Assembly (NCBI GenBank): GCA_030005635.1
Contig: JARUHP010000004.1
Location: forward strand, 124,001-188,000
Direction of reading: 5' to 3'
Length of the DNA: 64,000 bases
Source of the DNA: Deltaproteobacteria bacterium IMCC39146
GTDB lineage: Bacteria; Desulfobacterota; Desulfuromonadia; Desulfuromonadales; BM103
The notes under the pieces were generated by a model. The model searched no databases. It was given only the letters and a program-made list of their open reading frames with translations, and was not told where the DNA came from. A program made the position numbers and the translations under genes. Below are positions 12,015-21,100 of this stretch, in pieces; the first letter of the stretch is position 1; each line of letters starts with the position of its first letter.

Positions 12015-12152
12015 ATGAAAAAGCTCATCGTGCCAATTATTATCTGTGCTTTCGCCCTGTTCATAGCCTACTACTTCTTTGGCGTCGATATAGAAGAGCT
12101 GACGGAAGGCTTTATTGATTTCTTGGCTGACATTCTCGATGGACCTGGCTAA
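12015..12152 (+). CDS. Small single-pass membrane protein, 45 residues
   Basis: The protein opens MKKLIVPIIICAFALFIAYY, one strong transmembrane helix, followed by an acidic tail (DIEELTEGFIDFLADILDGP). AAGGAGAA lies 4 bases before the ATG, a TATAAT is upstream, and an intrinsic terminator follows 64 bp after the stop, so it has the parts of an independent transcription unit. I do not recognise a family. The orientation is probably N-in with the acidic tail outside the cytoplasm or membrane-associated, by the positive-inside rule. It could also be an uncleaved signal-anchored peptide. Confidence 0.55.
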   Translation: MKKLIVPIIICAFALFIAYYFFGVDIEELTEGFIDFLADILDGPG

Positions 12153-12215
12153 CATCTATTCGGCGCTCCCTCCCATCGACTGGAGCGCAACAGAATAAGC
12201 ACACCTAAAACGAAG

Positions 12216-12246
12216 ACGGGAGCAGTTGATTATCAACCGCTCCCGT
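12216..12246. terminator. Bidirectional terminator
   Basis: ACGGGAGC (12216-12223) pairs with GCTCCCGT (12239-12246); an inner GTTGAT/ATCAAC stem extends it. A T-rich stretch follows on both strands. It serves the small plus-strand gene and the convergent second liv operon. Confidence 0.7.
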
Positions 12247-12274
12247 TTCCTTAATAGCTAAAAATACTTTTAAG

Positions 12275-12982
12275 TTATAACCCCAGGTAAGCCGATTTAA
12301 CCTGTTCATTATCCAGCAGGTTTTCAGCAGTATCTGTAAGAGTTATATGACCATTTTCCATAACGTAACCACGATCAGCTAATTTTAACGCCTGGTTGGC
12401 GTTCTGCTCGACCAGGAAGACCGTGGTCTTCTGCTCCTGGTTGATCTTCTTAATAATTTCAAAGATCTGCTTGATGATCAAGGGGGCCAGACCTAAAGAA
12501 GGTTCATCGAGCAACAGCAGGCGAGGACGGGCCATCAAAGCTCTGGAAATTGCCAGCATCTGCTGTTCGCCACCACTTAGAGTGCCGCCCATTTGGGAAC
12601 GTCGCTGGGCCAGGATCGGGAAGAGGTCAAAGACATAGTCAATATCTTTTTGGATGTCATTTTTATCCCGACGCAGGAAGGTTCCCATCTCCAGGTTTTC
12701 CAGAACTGACATGGTCGGGAAGATGCGCCGTCCCTCAGGAACCTGAACGAGACCCAGGGCGACAATCTTTTCGGTCGGCATCTGGTGAATCGGTGTGCCC
12801 ATGAAGTAGACCTCGCCACTACGTGGCGGCGTCACACCACAGACCGTCATCAAGGTTGTACTCTTGCCGGCACCATTGGCTCCGATCAAAGTAACAATCT
12901 CACCCTCATTCACATCAATGGAAATACCTTTAAGGGCCTGAATGTTACCGTAATAGGTATCGACGTTACGTAGCTCAAGCAT
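12275..12982 (-). CDS. livF: Branched-chain amino acid ABC transporter ATPase LivF
   Basis: A 235-residue ATPase, last gene of the second liv operon. It has Walker A GANGAGKST, signature LSGGEQQML, Walker B LLLLDEPSLGLAP and the family segment LVEQNANQAL. The start at 12982 (MLELRNVDTYYGNIQALKG) is the family start; a longer in-frame version would run far into livG. It overlaps livG by 8 bp in the form ATGCTTGA, the same arrangement seen at two other junctions in these liv clusters. Terminator at 12216-12246. Confidence 0.93.
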   Translation of the reverse strand: MLELRNVDTYYGNIQALKGISIDVNEGEIVTLIGANGAGKSTTLMTVCGVTPPRSGEVYFMGTPIHQMPTEKIVALGLVQVPEGRRIFPTMSVLENLEMGTFLRRDKNDIQKDIDYVFDLFPILAQRRSQMGGTLSGGEQQMLAISRALMARPRLLLLDEPSLGLAPLIIKQIFEIIKKINQEQKTTVFLVEQNANQALKLADRGYVMENGHITLTDTAENLLDNEQVKSAYLGL

Positions 12983-13775
12983 CGGTTTCCTCCCCGAGAT
13001 AAGCCTCGATAACCTTCGGATTGTTGCGTATATCCATTGGCGCCCCTTGCGCAATTTCTTTACCGTATTCCATAACGTAAATTCGATCAGAGATGTTCAT
13101 AACCAGCTTCATATCGTGTTCAATGAGCAGGATCGCGATTTTTTCCGTGTCGCGTATGCGAACAATCAGTTCGTCGAGATCTTTGGTCTCCTGTGGGTTC
13201 ATACCTGCAGCAGGCTCGTCCAGCAAAAGAAGAAAAGGATCGGTTGCCATGGCACGGGCAATCTCGAGACGCCGCTGGGCACCGTAAGGCAAGTTCTTGG
13301 CGAACTCATCTGCATCGTCAACCAGACCGACCTTCTCGAGGAGTTCATAACTTCGTTCGACAGTTTCCCGTTCCTGACGCTTGGTCTTCTTACCACGTAA
13401 AATGGCACCAACAATGTTCGTTGTTGTCCGACAGTGCCGGCCAATCATGACGTTCTCAAGAACCGTCATATTCTGGAAAAGACGAATGTTCTGAAACGTT
13501 CTCGCCATGCCGATTGTTGTCACCCGATTCGACTTGAAGCCATTGATCTTCTGCGATTTCTTTTCAGGAGGATGAACCAGGACATCTCCTTTAGTCGGCT
13601 TATAAATCCCGGTTACGCAATTGAAGAAAGTCGTCTTGCCGGCACCGTTGGGGCCGATCAGGGCGACGATCTCACCTGCACTGACACTCAGCGAAACAGC
13701 ATCGACTGCACGCAGGCCGCCAAAATCCATAGTCAGGTTTTTGACTTCAAGAAGGGTATTATTTGTTTCAGGCAT
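12975..13775 (-). CDS. livG: Branched-chain amino acid ABC transporter ATPase LivG
   Basis: A 266-residue ATPase with Walker A GPNGAGKTT, signature LPYGAQRRLEIA (the LivG form of the ABC signature), Walker B LLLLDEPAAGMNP and H-loop LLIEHDMKLVM. The start at 13775 was preferred over the ATG two codons upstream because GGAGG lies 6 bases before it. It overlaps the livM stop by 8 bp (ATGCCTGA) and livF overlaps its own stop, so all three cytoplasm-facing subunits are translationally linked. Confidence 0.93.
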   Translation of the reverse strand: MPETNNTLLEVKNLTMDFGGLRAVDAVSLSVSAGEIVALIGPNGAGKTTFFNCVTGIYKPTKGDVLVHPPEKKSQKINGFKSNRVTTIGMARTFQNIRLFQNMTVLENVMIGRHCRTTTNIVGAILRGKKTKRQERETVERSYELLEKVGLVDDADEFAKNLPYGAQRRLEIARAMATDPFLLLLDEPAAGMNPQETKDLDELIVRIRDTEKIAILLIEHDMKLVMNISDRIYVMEYGKEIAQGAPMDIRNNPKVIEAYLGEETDA

Positions 13776-14994
13776 TGGCATCCTCCGTCGTTACCTTGCG
13801 ACCGGTATATTTCCGGCGCACGTTGGCAATCAGCCCTTCGGGACGGAAGATCATCATCAGCACCATCACCGCACCAAACATCAGCATCCGGTATTCGGAG
13901 AAAGCTCTTAAATATTCAGGCATCAGAATCAGCACCAGGGCCGCGATAATAACACCAATGATCGAGCCCATACCTCCCATAACAACGATAGAAAGAACCA
14001 GGGCTGATTCCATGAACGTGAAACTGTTCGGGTTGATATAAGTATTACGCGCGGCAAAGATAACGCCGGCCAGTCCGGCCCAAAAAGCGCCAAAAGCGTA
14101 GGCGCCAAGTTTAGTCTTGGCCATATCGACACCCATAGCCACGCAGGCAATCTCATCCTCACGCAAGGCCATCCAGGCCCGACCTATACGTGAATCTTTC
14201 AGACGATTCGTTATAAAGATAGCGAAAACAACCATCAGAATCATCAAGTAGTAGGTATAGGTTGTTGCAGAAGTGATGTTCATTTCAGCGCCGAAGAAAC
14301 CTGGGCGCGGGATTCCAGCGATGCCCTTGGCACCGTTAAAGACCTCTTCCCAGTTCTCGATAACGATCTTGGCGATTGAACCGAAGCCTAAGGTAACGAT
14401 AGCCAGATAATCGCCTCGCAGTCTCAAGATCGGGAAGCCAAGAGCGATGCCAAACAGAGCGCCCATCAAACCGCCAATGGGCAGACAGGTCCAAAAGCCT
14501 AAGCCATAAAAGCTATTCAGGACACCGTAGGTATAGGCACCAACAGCGAAGAAAGCAACATAACCGAGGTCCAGTAAACCAGCGAGGCCGACCGTGACGT
14601 TAAGGCCAAGACCAAGGACGACAAAAATCAAGGCCAGCACCATAATATTAGTCTGATAAATATCGACAACCAAAGGAAAGACGATCGTCGCCAATGCGAT
14701 CACTATCAGAGCTGGCTTATAGAGCTTAGGATCCTCCATCAAACGTGTAGCAAACCCGGCCTTGACTGACTCATCTTCGCCTTGCTCAGCCTTTTTACTT
14801 TTGAGTTGCCGCCGCGCCATTGCCCAGCGCCATACGAGAGACAAAGCAAAGGCACCAATAGCAACCCACAGCATGTTCATCCAGCGCCACTCAACAATGC
14901 TCTTAAGGGTATTAACCTTAACCACCATCAAGGGGAAGGTCAGGAACACAAACCAGAGGGCGACCAGTAATGAGCGCTTAATATTATCAACCAT
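13768..14994 (-). CDS. livM: Branched-chain amino acid ABC permease LivM
   Basis: A 408-residue permease, longer than the first-cluster copy because of an N-terminal extension of about 90 residues with extra hydrophobic segments and a charged linker (SKKAEQGEDESVKAG), as in E. coli LivM. The core motif is LNVTVGLAGLLDLGYVAFFA, and GGMGSIIGVIIAAL lies near the C-terminus. The start was set at the ATG at 14994; a TTG four codons upstream is possible, and neither has a good ribosome site. livH precedes it by 44 bp. Confidence 0.9.
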   Translation of the reverse strand: MVDNIKRSLLVALWFVFLTFPLMVVKVNTLKSIVEWRWMNMLWVAIGAFALSLVWRWAMARRQLKSKKAEQGEDESVKAGFATRLMEDPKLYKPALIVIALATIVFPLVVDIYQTNIMVLALIFVVLGLGLNVTVGLAGLLDLGYVAFFAVGAYTYGVLNSFYGLGFWTCLPIGGLMGALFGIALGFPILRLRGDYLAIVTLGFGSIAKIVIENWEEVFNGAKGIAGIPRPGFFGAEMNITSATTYTYYLMILMVVFAIFITNRLKDSRIGRAWMALREDEIACVAMGVDMAKTKLGAYAFGAFWAGLAGVIFAARNTYINPNSFTFMESALVLSIVVMGGMGSIIGVIIAALVLILMPEYLRAFSEYRMLMFGAVMVLMMIFRPEGLIANVRRKYTGRKVTTEDANA

Positions 14995-15038
14995 TGTATT
15001 TACCAAACATTGTATTCACACCATTTCCAGCTTCAGGC

Positions 15039-15941
15039 TCAAACCTTCTGCTTGACAGCTTTGCCAAGCAGACCAGAGGGCCGCAATATCAGGATTAATA
15101 CCAGTACACCAAAAGCAAACACGTCTTCGTAGGCACTTGAGATATAGCCAGCAGCGTACGCCTCGGTCAAACCGAGAACCAGGGCACCAAGAACGGCACC
15201 CGGGACATTACCAATACCGCCAAGAACCGCCGCTGTAAAAGCTTTCACGCCAGCCATAAAGCCAATATAGAAATTGATCTGGCCGATATAAGAACCAACA
15301 AGAACACCACCGATCGCCGCCAGAACCGAGCCAATAATAAAAGTCACGGAGATGACATTATCGACATTGACCCCGACCAGTCGAGCCATGACCATATCCT
15401 GTTGAGTCGCCCGCATCGCCTTGCCTATCCGGGTGTATTTAATAAGCACGGTCAAGCCAACCATGCTGATAGCACTCGTCACAAGGATGACCAGTTCCGC
15501 AGAACCCATGATATGCGCAATCGGCTCCATAAACTCAAAATCAGGAATAAGTGCCGGGAAGCGTAGAAAATCGGGCGTTTGTGCCAGAAGAACATAATTT
15601 TGCAGGAACAGCGACATACCGATTGCACTAATCAGCGGTGAGAGCCGCGGAGCATTTCGCAAGGGGCGATAGGCGATCTTTTCCAGGGTATAACCATAGG
15701 CCGCTGCGTAGATCGCAGCAATCAGTGCTGCCAGGATAAGAATAGAGACCCCTGAAAAGCCATAGATCGTCAGCACTCCGGAAACAATCAAGGCCACAAA
15801 GGCGCCAATCATGTAAATTTCACCATGGGCGAAGTTTATCAGCTGAATGATGCCGTAGACCATCGTGTAACCCAGTGCAATCAGAGCATAGATACTGCCT
15901 CTGACCAATCCGCTGCTGGAGAGTTCAAGAAAATATTCCAT
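15039..15941 (-). CDS. livH: Branched-chain amino acid ABC permease LivH
   Basis: A 300-residue permease. The family landmarks are LSSSGLVRGSIYALIALGYT at the N-terminus, LINFAHGEIYMIGAF, and GGIGNVPGAVLGALVLGLTE late. About eight transmembrane segments are visible. It is separated from the upstream binding protein gene by 197 bp containing a strong stem-loop (16087-16113), and is followed by livM, livG and livF. Confidence 0.93.
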   Translation of the reverse strand: MEYFLELSSSGLVRGSIYALIALGYTMVYGIIQLINFAHGEIYMIGAFVALIVSGVLTIYGFSGVSILILAALIAAIYAAAYGYTLEKIAYRPLRNAPRLSPLISAIGMSLFLQNYVLLAQTPDFLRFPALIPDFEFMEPIAHIMGSAELVILVTSAISMVGLTVLIKYTRIGKAMRATQQDMVMARLVGVNVDNVISVTFIIGSVLAAIGGVLVGSYIGQINFYIGFMAGVKAFTAAVLGGIGNVPGAVLGALVLGLTEAYAAGYISSAYEDVFAFGVLVLILILRPSGLLGKAVKQKV

Positions 15942-16086
15942 CGACGTTTTCCGCTATCCTTAAATTGTGAGTAACCAACGGGCTGAGCGACTGCTGTTTA
16001 GCTTGATTAAACAAAAGCTTTGCCATTAGAGTCGTCTTGATGAGTCTCGTGTGGCAACGCTAATGATCACTCTAACACTAAAAATG

Positions 16087-16113
16087 CGGGGGACAGGCTA
16101 AGCCCGTCCCCCG
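16087..16113 (-). terminator. Terminator/attenuator between livK and livH
   Basis: CGGGGGAC (16087-16094) pairs with GTCCCCCG (16106-16113) and an inner GGCT/AGCC extends the stem. T-rich tracts follow on both strands (CATTTTTAG on the minus strand). It lies 25 bp beyond the livK stop and should make binding protein transcripts more abundant than permease transcripts. Confidence 0.7.
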
Positions 16114-16138
16114 TTTTTATCATTCTACGTGCAGCTGA

Positions 16139-17260
16139 TTATTTCAGCTCTACGAACTTGCCGTCCTGAACCTGGAAGACGGAGAAGCCAACACCTTCAG
16201 CATCGCCTTTGGCATCAAACTTAATCCGGCCAACAGCGGTGTCGACAAAGTTGCCTTTAAGAGCCTTCTCCAGCCCCGCGTACTCTGTACCACCAGAAGC
16301 TTCGATAGCCTTCAGGATAACCTGCATGGCGGCATAGCCCTGGTCGAAGAAAGTACCAGGCTCTTTGCCGTACTTTTCAATGTAGTCAGCTTTTGCCTTC
16401 TGGTTTACCGGGAGAGAAGAAACATCCATAGGACCAGTTGCGTAGACACCTTCGGCATCCTTGCCGGCGATTTCGAGGAAACCATCGCCTTTAACGCCGT
16501 CAGGACCGATGAAAGGAATTTTCATGCGCTTTTTGTTCATCTGGCCAATCAACTTGGAAGCCTCAGGATGGTAGCCGCCAAAGATAACTGCATCAGCACC
16601 CTCGCGACGAACTTTCTGAATAACTGCAGAGTAATCCATGGCGCCGGGAGTCACACCTTCAAAAAGGACAACTTCAGCCTTGCCACCTGCCTCTACGAAA
16701 TGTTTGGAGAAATCGGCAAAACCTTTGCCGTAGTCACCTTTGTCGTGAAGAATAGCAATCTTCTTGGCACCGAGTTTGTTAGTAGCAAATTCTGCAGCGA
16801 GTTTACCCTGATCATCATCAGGAGCAATGGTGCGATAGAAGTTTGGATAGTCACCGCTCTGGGTCAGAGGTGGGTTGGTTGCCGAAGGGGAAACGGCAAT
16901 AATGTTAGCTTCCTTATAGATACCGAGAGCTGCCTTGGTGGCACCGGAGCAGACATGACCAATAACCACGTCAACACCCTGGGAAACGAGTTTGGTCGCA
17001 GCATTGGTTGCAATCTCAGGCTTGCACTGATCGTCCATCGGCATAACTTCTACTTGCATACCAAGAACACCACCAGCGGCGTTTACTTGTGCTGCAACCA
17101 TCTCGGCAGCTTCCTTGGTTGGGATACCGTAAGGGGCGAGATCGCCCGTATGAGGACCAGCTACACCAACCTTGATTGTATCCGCAGCAAAACCTGTTGC
17201 GGGAACAACCATGCTCAACAGAGCAACCAGAATAAGCTTCTTGAGTACTGTCTTACGCAT
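16139..17260 (-). CDS. livK: Branched-chain amino acid-binding periplasmic protein
   Basis: A 373-residue exported type I binding protein. The signal peptide runs MRKTVLKKLILVALLSMVVP, then cleavage probably after ATGFA-A. The mature protein starts DTIKVGVAGPHTGDLAPYG, the usual LivJ/LivK opening, and contains GVDVVIGHVCSGATKAAL and SPSATNPPLT, the ligand-binding loop region. It should capture leucine, isoleucine and valine for the downstream permease, by family. AAAGGAGG stands 4 bases before the ATG. A near-consensus promoter lies upstream at 17352-17380. Confidence 0.93.
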   Translation of the reverse strand: MRKTVLKKLILVALLSMVVPATGFAADTIKVGVAGPHTGDLAPYGIPTKEAAEMVAAQVNAAGGVLGMQVEVMPMDDQCKPEIATNAATKLVSQGVDVVIGHVCSGATKAALGIYKEANIIAVSPSATNPPLTQSGDYPNFYRTIAPDDDQGKLAAEFATNKLGAKKIAILHDKGDYGKGFADFSKHFVEAGGKAEVVLFEGVTPGAMDYSAVIQKVRREGADAVIFGGYHPEASKLIGQMNKKRMKIPFIGPDGVKGDGFLEIAGKDAEGVYATGPMDVSSLPVNQKAKADYIEKYGKEPGTFFDQGYAAMQVILKAIEASGGTEYAGLEKALKGNFVDTAVGRIKFDAKGDAEGVGFSVFQVQDGKFVELK

Positions 17261-17351
17261 ACTGCCTCCTTTAGAAAATCAACATGTTGTTTAACCTGAA
17301 AACGTCAGAAGTCCAACGAAACCAGATTCCAGACCAATTAAATAGTATTTT

Positions 17352-17380
17352 GTTATAAGGGATAGCCCTTCACGCGTCAA
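17352..17380 (-). promoter_or_regulatory. sigma-70 promoter of the second liv operon
   Basis: On the minus strand TTGACG (17375-17380) and TATAAC (17352-17357) are 17 bases apart, about 92 bp before livK. The spacer contains AAGGG-ATAG-CCCTT (17357-17370), a small dyad that could bind a regulator. A second dyad TTGTCAC-N8-GTGACAA lies further upstream at 17429-17450. Confidence 0.6.
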
Positions 17381-17529
17381 GATTTAATCGGAACGGCGAA
17401 AGGCCAAAGATTGCCGTAGTGAACGATCTTGTCACTGAAATATGTGACAAATGGAATTAAGAACAAGTGAAAGCGAGTTCAAGAAGCCATAGCCGTTCGC
17501 TAAGCAAGACTTACATGGGAGCTGACGGA

Positions 17530-18003
17530 TCAGAGATAATCCTGTCGGCTGTAAAGACGAAGATCCCGCTCGCTGAGCAGTTCCGAGTGCAAACAACCGA
17601 GGCGCTGGCAAATGCCGATGCACTGGGCAAAATGAGCCTTGGGTGACGTAAAGAGTGCGACAAGGTGCGCACCGCAGGGGCACTGGTTGTAGATTGGGAA
17701 AGATTCCGAACAGGTCGGACAACAGATATCGACAACCTCGCCGGCTTTTCTTTCAAAGCCTACAAAGTTCCTGGCTCGGTCACCAAGGACCGGACTGATG
17801 ATGAGCAAACCTTCGTTGGTTTTGCTTTTCAGCATGAGCGAGAGTCCGGGATGGCCCTGGAATTTGTGCCCATCGGAAAGGACTGAATGCCCATTGGGAC
17901 AATAGCACTCGGTGATCACTTCAGCCGCCTGCGCATCCTGATCAGGAATCACCTCGCGTTTTTGTGACTGGTGCCCACCCAGAAGTAACCAGTTTATTGA
18001 CAT
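17530..18003 (-). CDS. Cysteine-rich protein with putative zinc-binding motifs
   Basis: A 157-residue soluble protein of unknown function. Cysteine/histidine clusters occur as ECYCPNGH (about residue 32), DICCPTCSESF, QCPCGAHL and CIGICQRLGCLHSE, suggesting two zinc-ribbon-like or treble-clef-like sites. No signal peptide or membrane segment is seen. The start at 18003 (MSINWLLLGG) was preferred to the ATG three codons upstream, but evidence is thin. It stands alone between livK and pyc on the same strand with its own gaps. I do not recognise the family by name; a nucleic-acid or metal-handling role would be a guess. Confidence 0.6.
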   Translation of the reverse strand: MSINWLLLGGHQSQKREVIPDQDAQAAEVITECYCPNGHSVLSDGHKFQGHPGLSLMLKSKTNEGLLIISPVLGDRARNFVGFERKAGEVVDICCPTCSESFPIYNQCPCGAHLVALFTSPKAHFAQCIGICQRLGCLHSELLSERDLRLYSRQDYL

Positions 18004-18133
18004 AAGATCCATCCCCGTATCAAGATAATTTCAAGTTAATCATTTTAAATGATCACAAGAAATATCATTTTTTTCTCAAATGAGGGAAGTGTAGATTTTC
18101 ACCACACTCCCCTCCCTGATATGAGAGCTTGTG

Positions 18134-21100
18134 CTATTCAAGGATAGCCAAAAGATCGCCTTGGTCAACCTGATCACCTTCACCAAATCGAACTTCCGCA
18201 ACAACACCATCAACCTTGGCTTTAATGTTGGTTTCCATCTTCATCGCTTCAGTGGTCAGTAAAGTCTCCCCTGCTGAAATTTTTTCTCCGACAACAACCA
18301 TGGTTTTGAAGATTTTGCCCGGCATGGGCGCCCCAACATGTTTGACATTGGCGGGATCCGCTTTTTCATGGCTGACGACATCAGTCTCAGCTGACAAATC
18401 CTTGACCTTCACCACGCGTGGCTCTCCGTTCAGCTCAAAATAGATGTTACGCGTACCGTCTTCATGGACTCTGCCAACAGCGTTCAACTTGATAATCAGG
18501 GTCTTACCGGCCTCAATGTCTATGCTGACCTCATCACCAACGTCCAGGCCGTAGAAGAAGACCGGAGTCGGCAGGAAAGAGGTGTCGCTGTATTCCTGGC
18601 GGAAGCGATCATACTCTTCAAAGACTCCCGGATAGAGAACGGCCGAGAGGACATCACGCTCACTTACATTATGGCCGAGCTTGGTCTGCAGTTCCTCCTG
18701 CTTGGCGGCGAAATCAACGGGTTCGAGCAGTTCACCTGGCCGACAGGTAAGAGGCTGCTCTCCCTTGAGGATAATCTTCTGCAATTCCGGAGGGAAGCCG
18801 CCAACCGGTTGACCGATCATGCCTTTGAAGAAATCGACCACACCCTGTGGGAATTCCAGATCTGCACCCTTGGTAAAGACATCTTCCGGCTCGAGGTTGT
18901 TCTGCACCAGGAACATCGCCATGTCACCGACGATTTTGGACGACGGGGTGACCTTGATGACATCACCAAAAAGGTCGTTGACCTTGCGATACATTTCTTT
19001 GCACTCTTCCCAGCGATGGCCAAGACCGAGACCTTCGACCTGCGGTTTGTAGTTGGAATACTGCCCACCGGGGATTTCATGATGGTAGACCTGGGCAGTT
19101 CCGCTGCGCAGCTCAGACTCAAAGGGCTCGTAATAGGTGCGTACGGTTTCCCAGTAGTTCGCCAGTTTCTGCATCCCCCCCTGATCCAGCTGCGGATCCC
19201 AGATGGAACCTTCGAGAGTCGCTAGCAAAGCATTCATGTTTGGCTGAGCAGTCAGACCCGACACTGACGAAAGCGCGACATCGACAATATCAACCCCGGC
19301 CTGGGCTGCCATCAGCAACATGGAGCCGCCGTTGCTCGAAGTATCATGAGTGTGGAGATGAATCGGGATACCAATCTCGTTCTTCAAGGCCTTAACCAGC
19401 TTTTCTGCAGCAAACGGCTTGAGCAGCCCGGCCATATCTTTGATTGCCAGAATATGGGCGCCCATGTTCTCCAGCTCTTTAGCCAGATTAACGTAGTACT
19501 CCAGGGGGTACTTGTCACGTTTGGGATCGAGAATGTCTCCGGTGTAACACATGGATGCTTCGCACACTGCATTGGTACGCTCGCGTACGGCCTCCATGGC
19601 CACTTGCATGCCCTTGGTCCAGTTCAGGGAATCGAAGATCCGGAAAACATCGATACCGCTCTCTGCCGCCTTGACCGTGAACTCCTGAACTACGTTGTCA
19701 GGATAGTTGGTATAACCCACCGCGTTGGAGCCGCGCAGCAGCATCTGAAAGAGGATATTGGGCACCTTTTTACGCAGACGCTCGAGACGCTCCCATGGAT
19801 CCTCAGTTAAAAAGCGCATGGCAACGTCGTAGGTCGCCCCACCCCACATTTCAAGGGAGAACAGACCGCCACCCAGGTGTGCGGTTGCTTCGGCGATCAG
19901 ATCAAGGTCATGAGTCCGGAAACGCGTAGCCATCAACGACTGGTGTGCATCACGCCAAGTTGTGTCGGTAATCATCAACTGCCGGTTCTTGAGCGCCCAG
20001 CTGGCAAGACCTTCCGGCCCCTTGTCGAGGAGGATGTCGCGGGTTCCGCGTGGGTGTTGCTGGCCATATTCGACTTCCGGGATTTCCGGTTCGCGCAGGT
20101 CGGAGAAATTAAGGCGTTTCTCCGGCTTGATACCCGGGTAACCATTGACCGTGGTGTGACCGATATAGCTAAGAATCTTATTGGCGCGGTCCTTTTTAAC
20201 CGGCAGTTTAAAGACTTCGGGATGCTGATCAAGGAACGAGGTGTCACAGTTGCCTTCGAGAAAGACCGGGTGAGTAATGACTTTCTCGAGAAAGCCGATA
20301 TTGGTCTTAACACCACGGATACGGAATTCCTGCAGGGCGCGATGCATGGTTCTGGAGGCATCTGGAAAGGTCAATCCCCAGGTGGAGATCTTAACCAGCA
20401 GGGAATCATAATGGGGAGAGATGATCGCCCCGGCGTATCCCGCCGCAGCATCGAGGCGCACGCCAAAACCGGCGGCGGTACGATAAGCCTTGATGGTACC
20501 GAAATCTGGAGCGAAATTATTCGTCGGGTCTTCAGTGGTGATCCGGCTCTGGATTGCGTAACCACGCAGTTCGATATCTTTCTGGCTCTTGATGCCAATC
20601 TCTGGATCCGAAAGCTTATGGCCCTGTGCAATGCGAATCTGGGCCTGCACGAGATTGCGCATGGTGACCAACTCTGTAACGGTATGCTCGACCTGAATGC
20701 GCGGATTTACTTCAATGAAGAAGAAGTTTCCCTTCTTATCCATAAGGAACTCAACGGTACCGGCATTGCGATAGCCAACGTGGTTAGCCAGAGCCAGAGC
20801 GTAATCGCAGACCTCTTTGCGTTTCTTGCTGTTGAGGTAGAGTGAAGGCGCAATCTCTATAACCTTCTGGTGACGCCTCTGAATGGAACAATCTCGTTCG
20901 TAGAAATGCACGATATTGCCGTAATTATCACCGAGAATCTGTACTTCAACATGCTTTGGATTCTCAACAAACTTCTCCAGAAAAATCGTGGCATCACCGA
21001 ACGCCGCCTTGGCCTCCGAGGCAGCCGACTTGAGTCCTTCGAGAAGCTCTTTCTGATTCTGCGCAACGCGCATACCGCGACCGCCACCACCTGAGCTTGC

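Noticed and set aside
19877-20845. 322-codon frame antisense to pyruvate carboxylase
   Set aside because: Opposite the biotin carboxylase domain with intact motifs; no ribosome site or homology.
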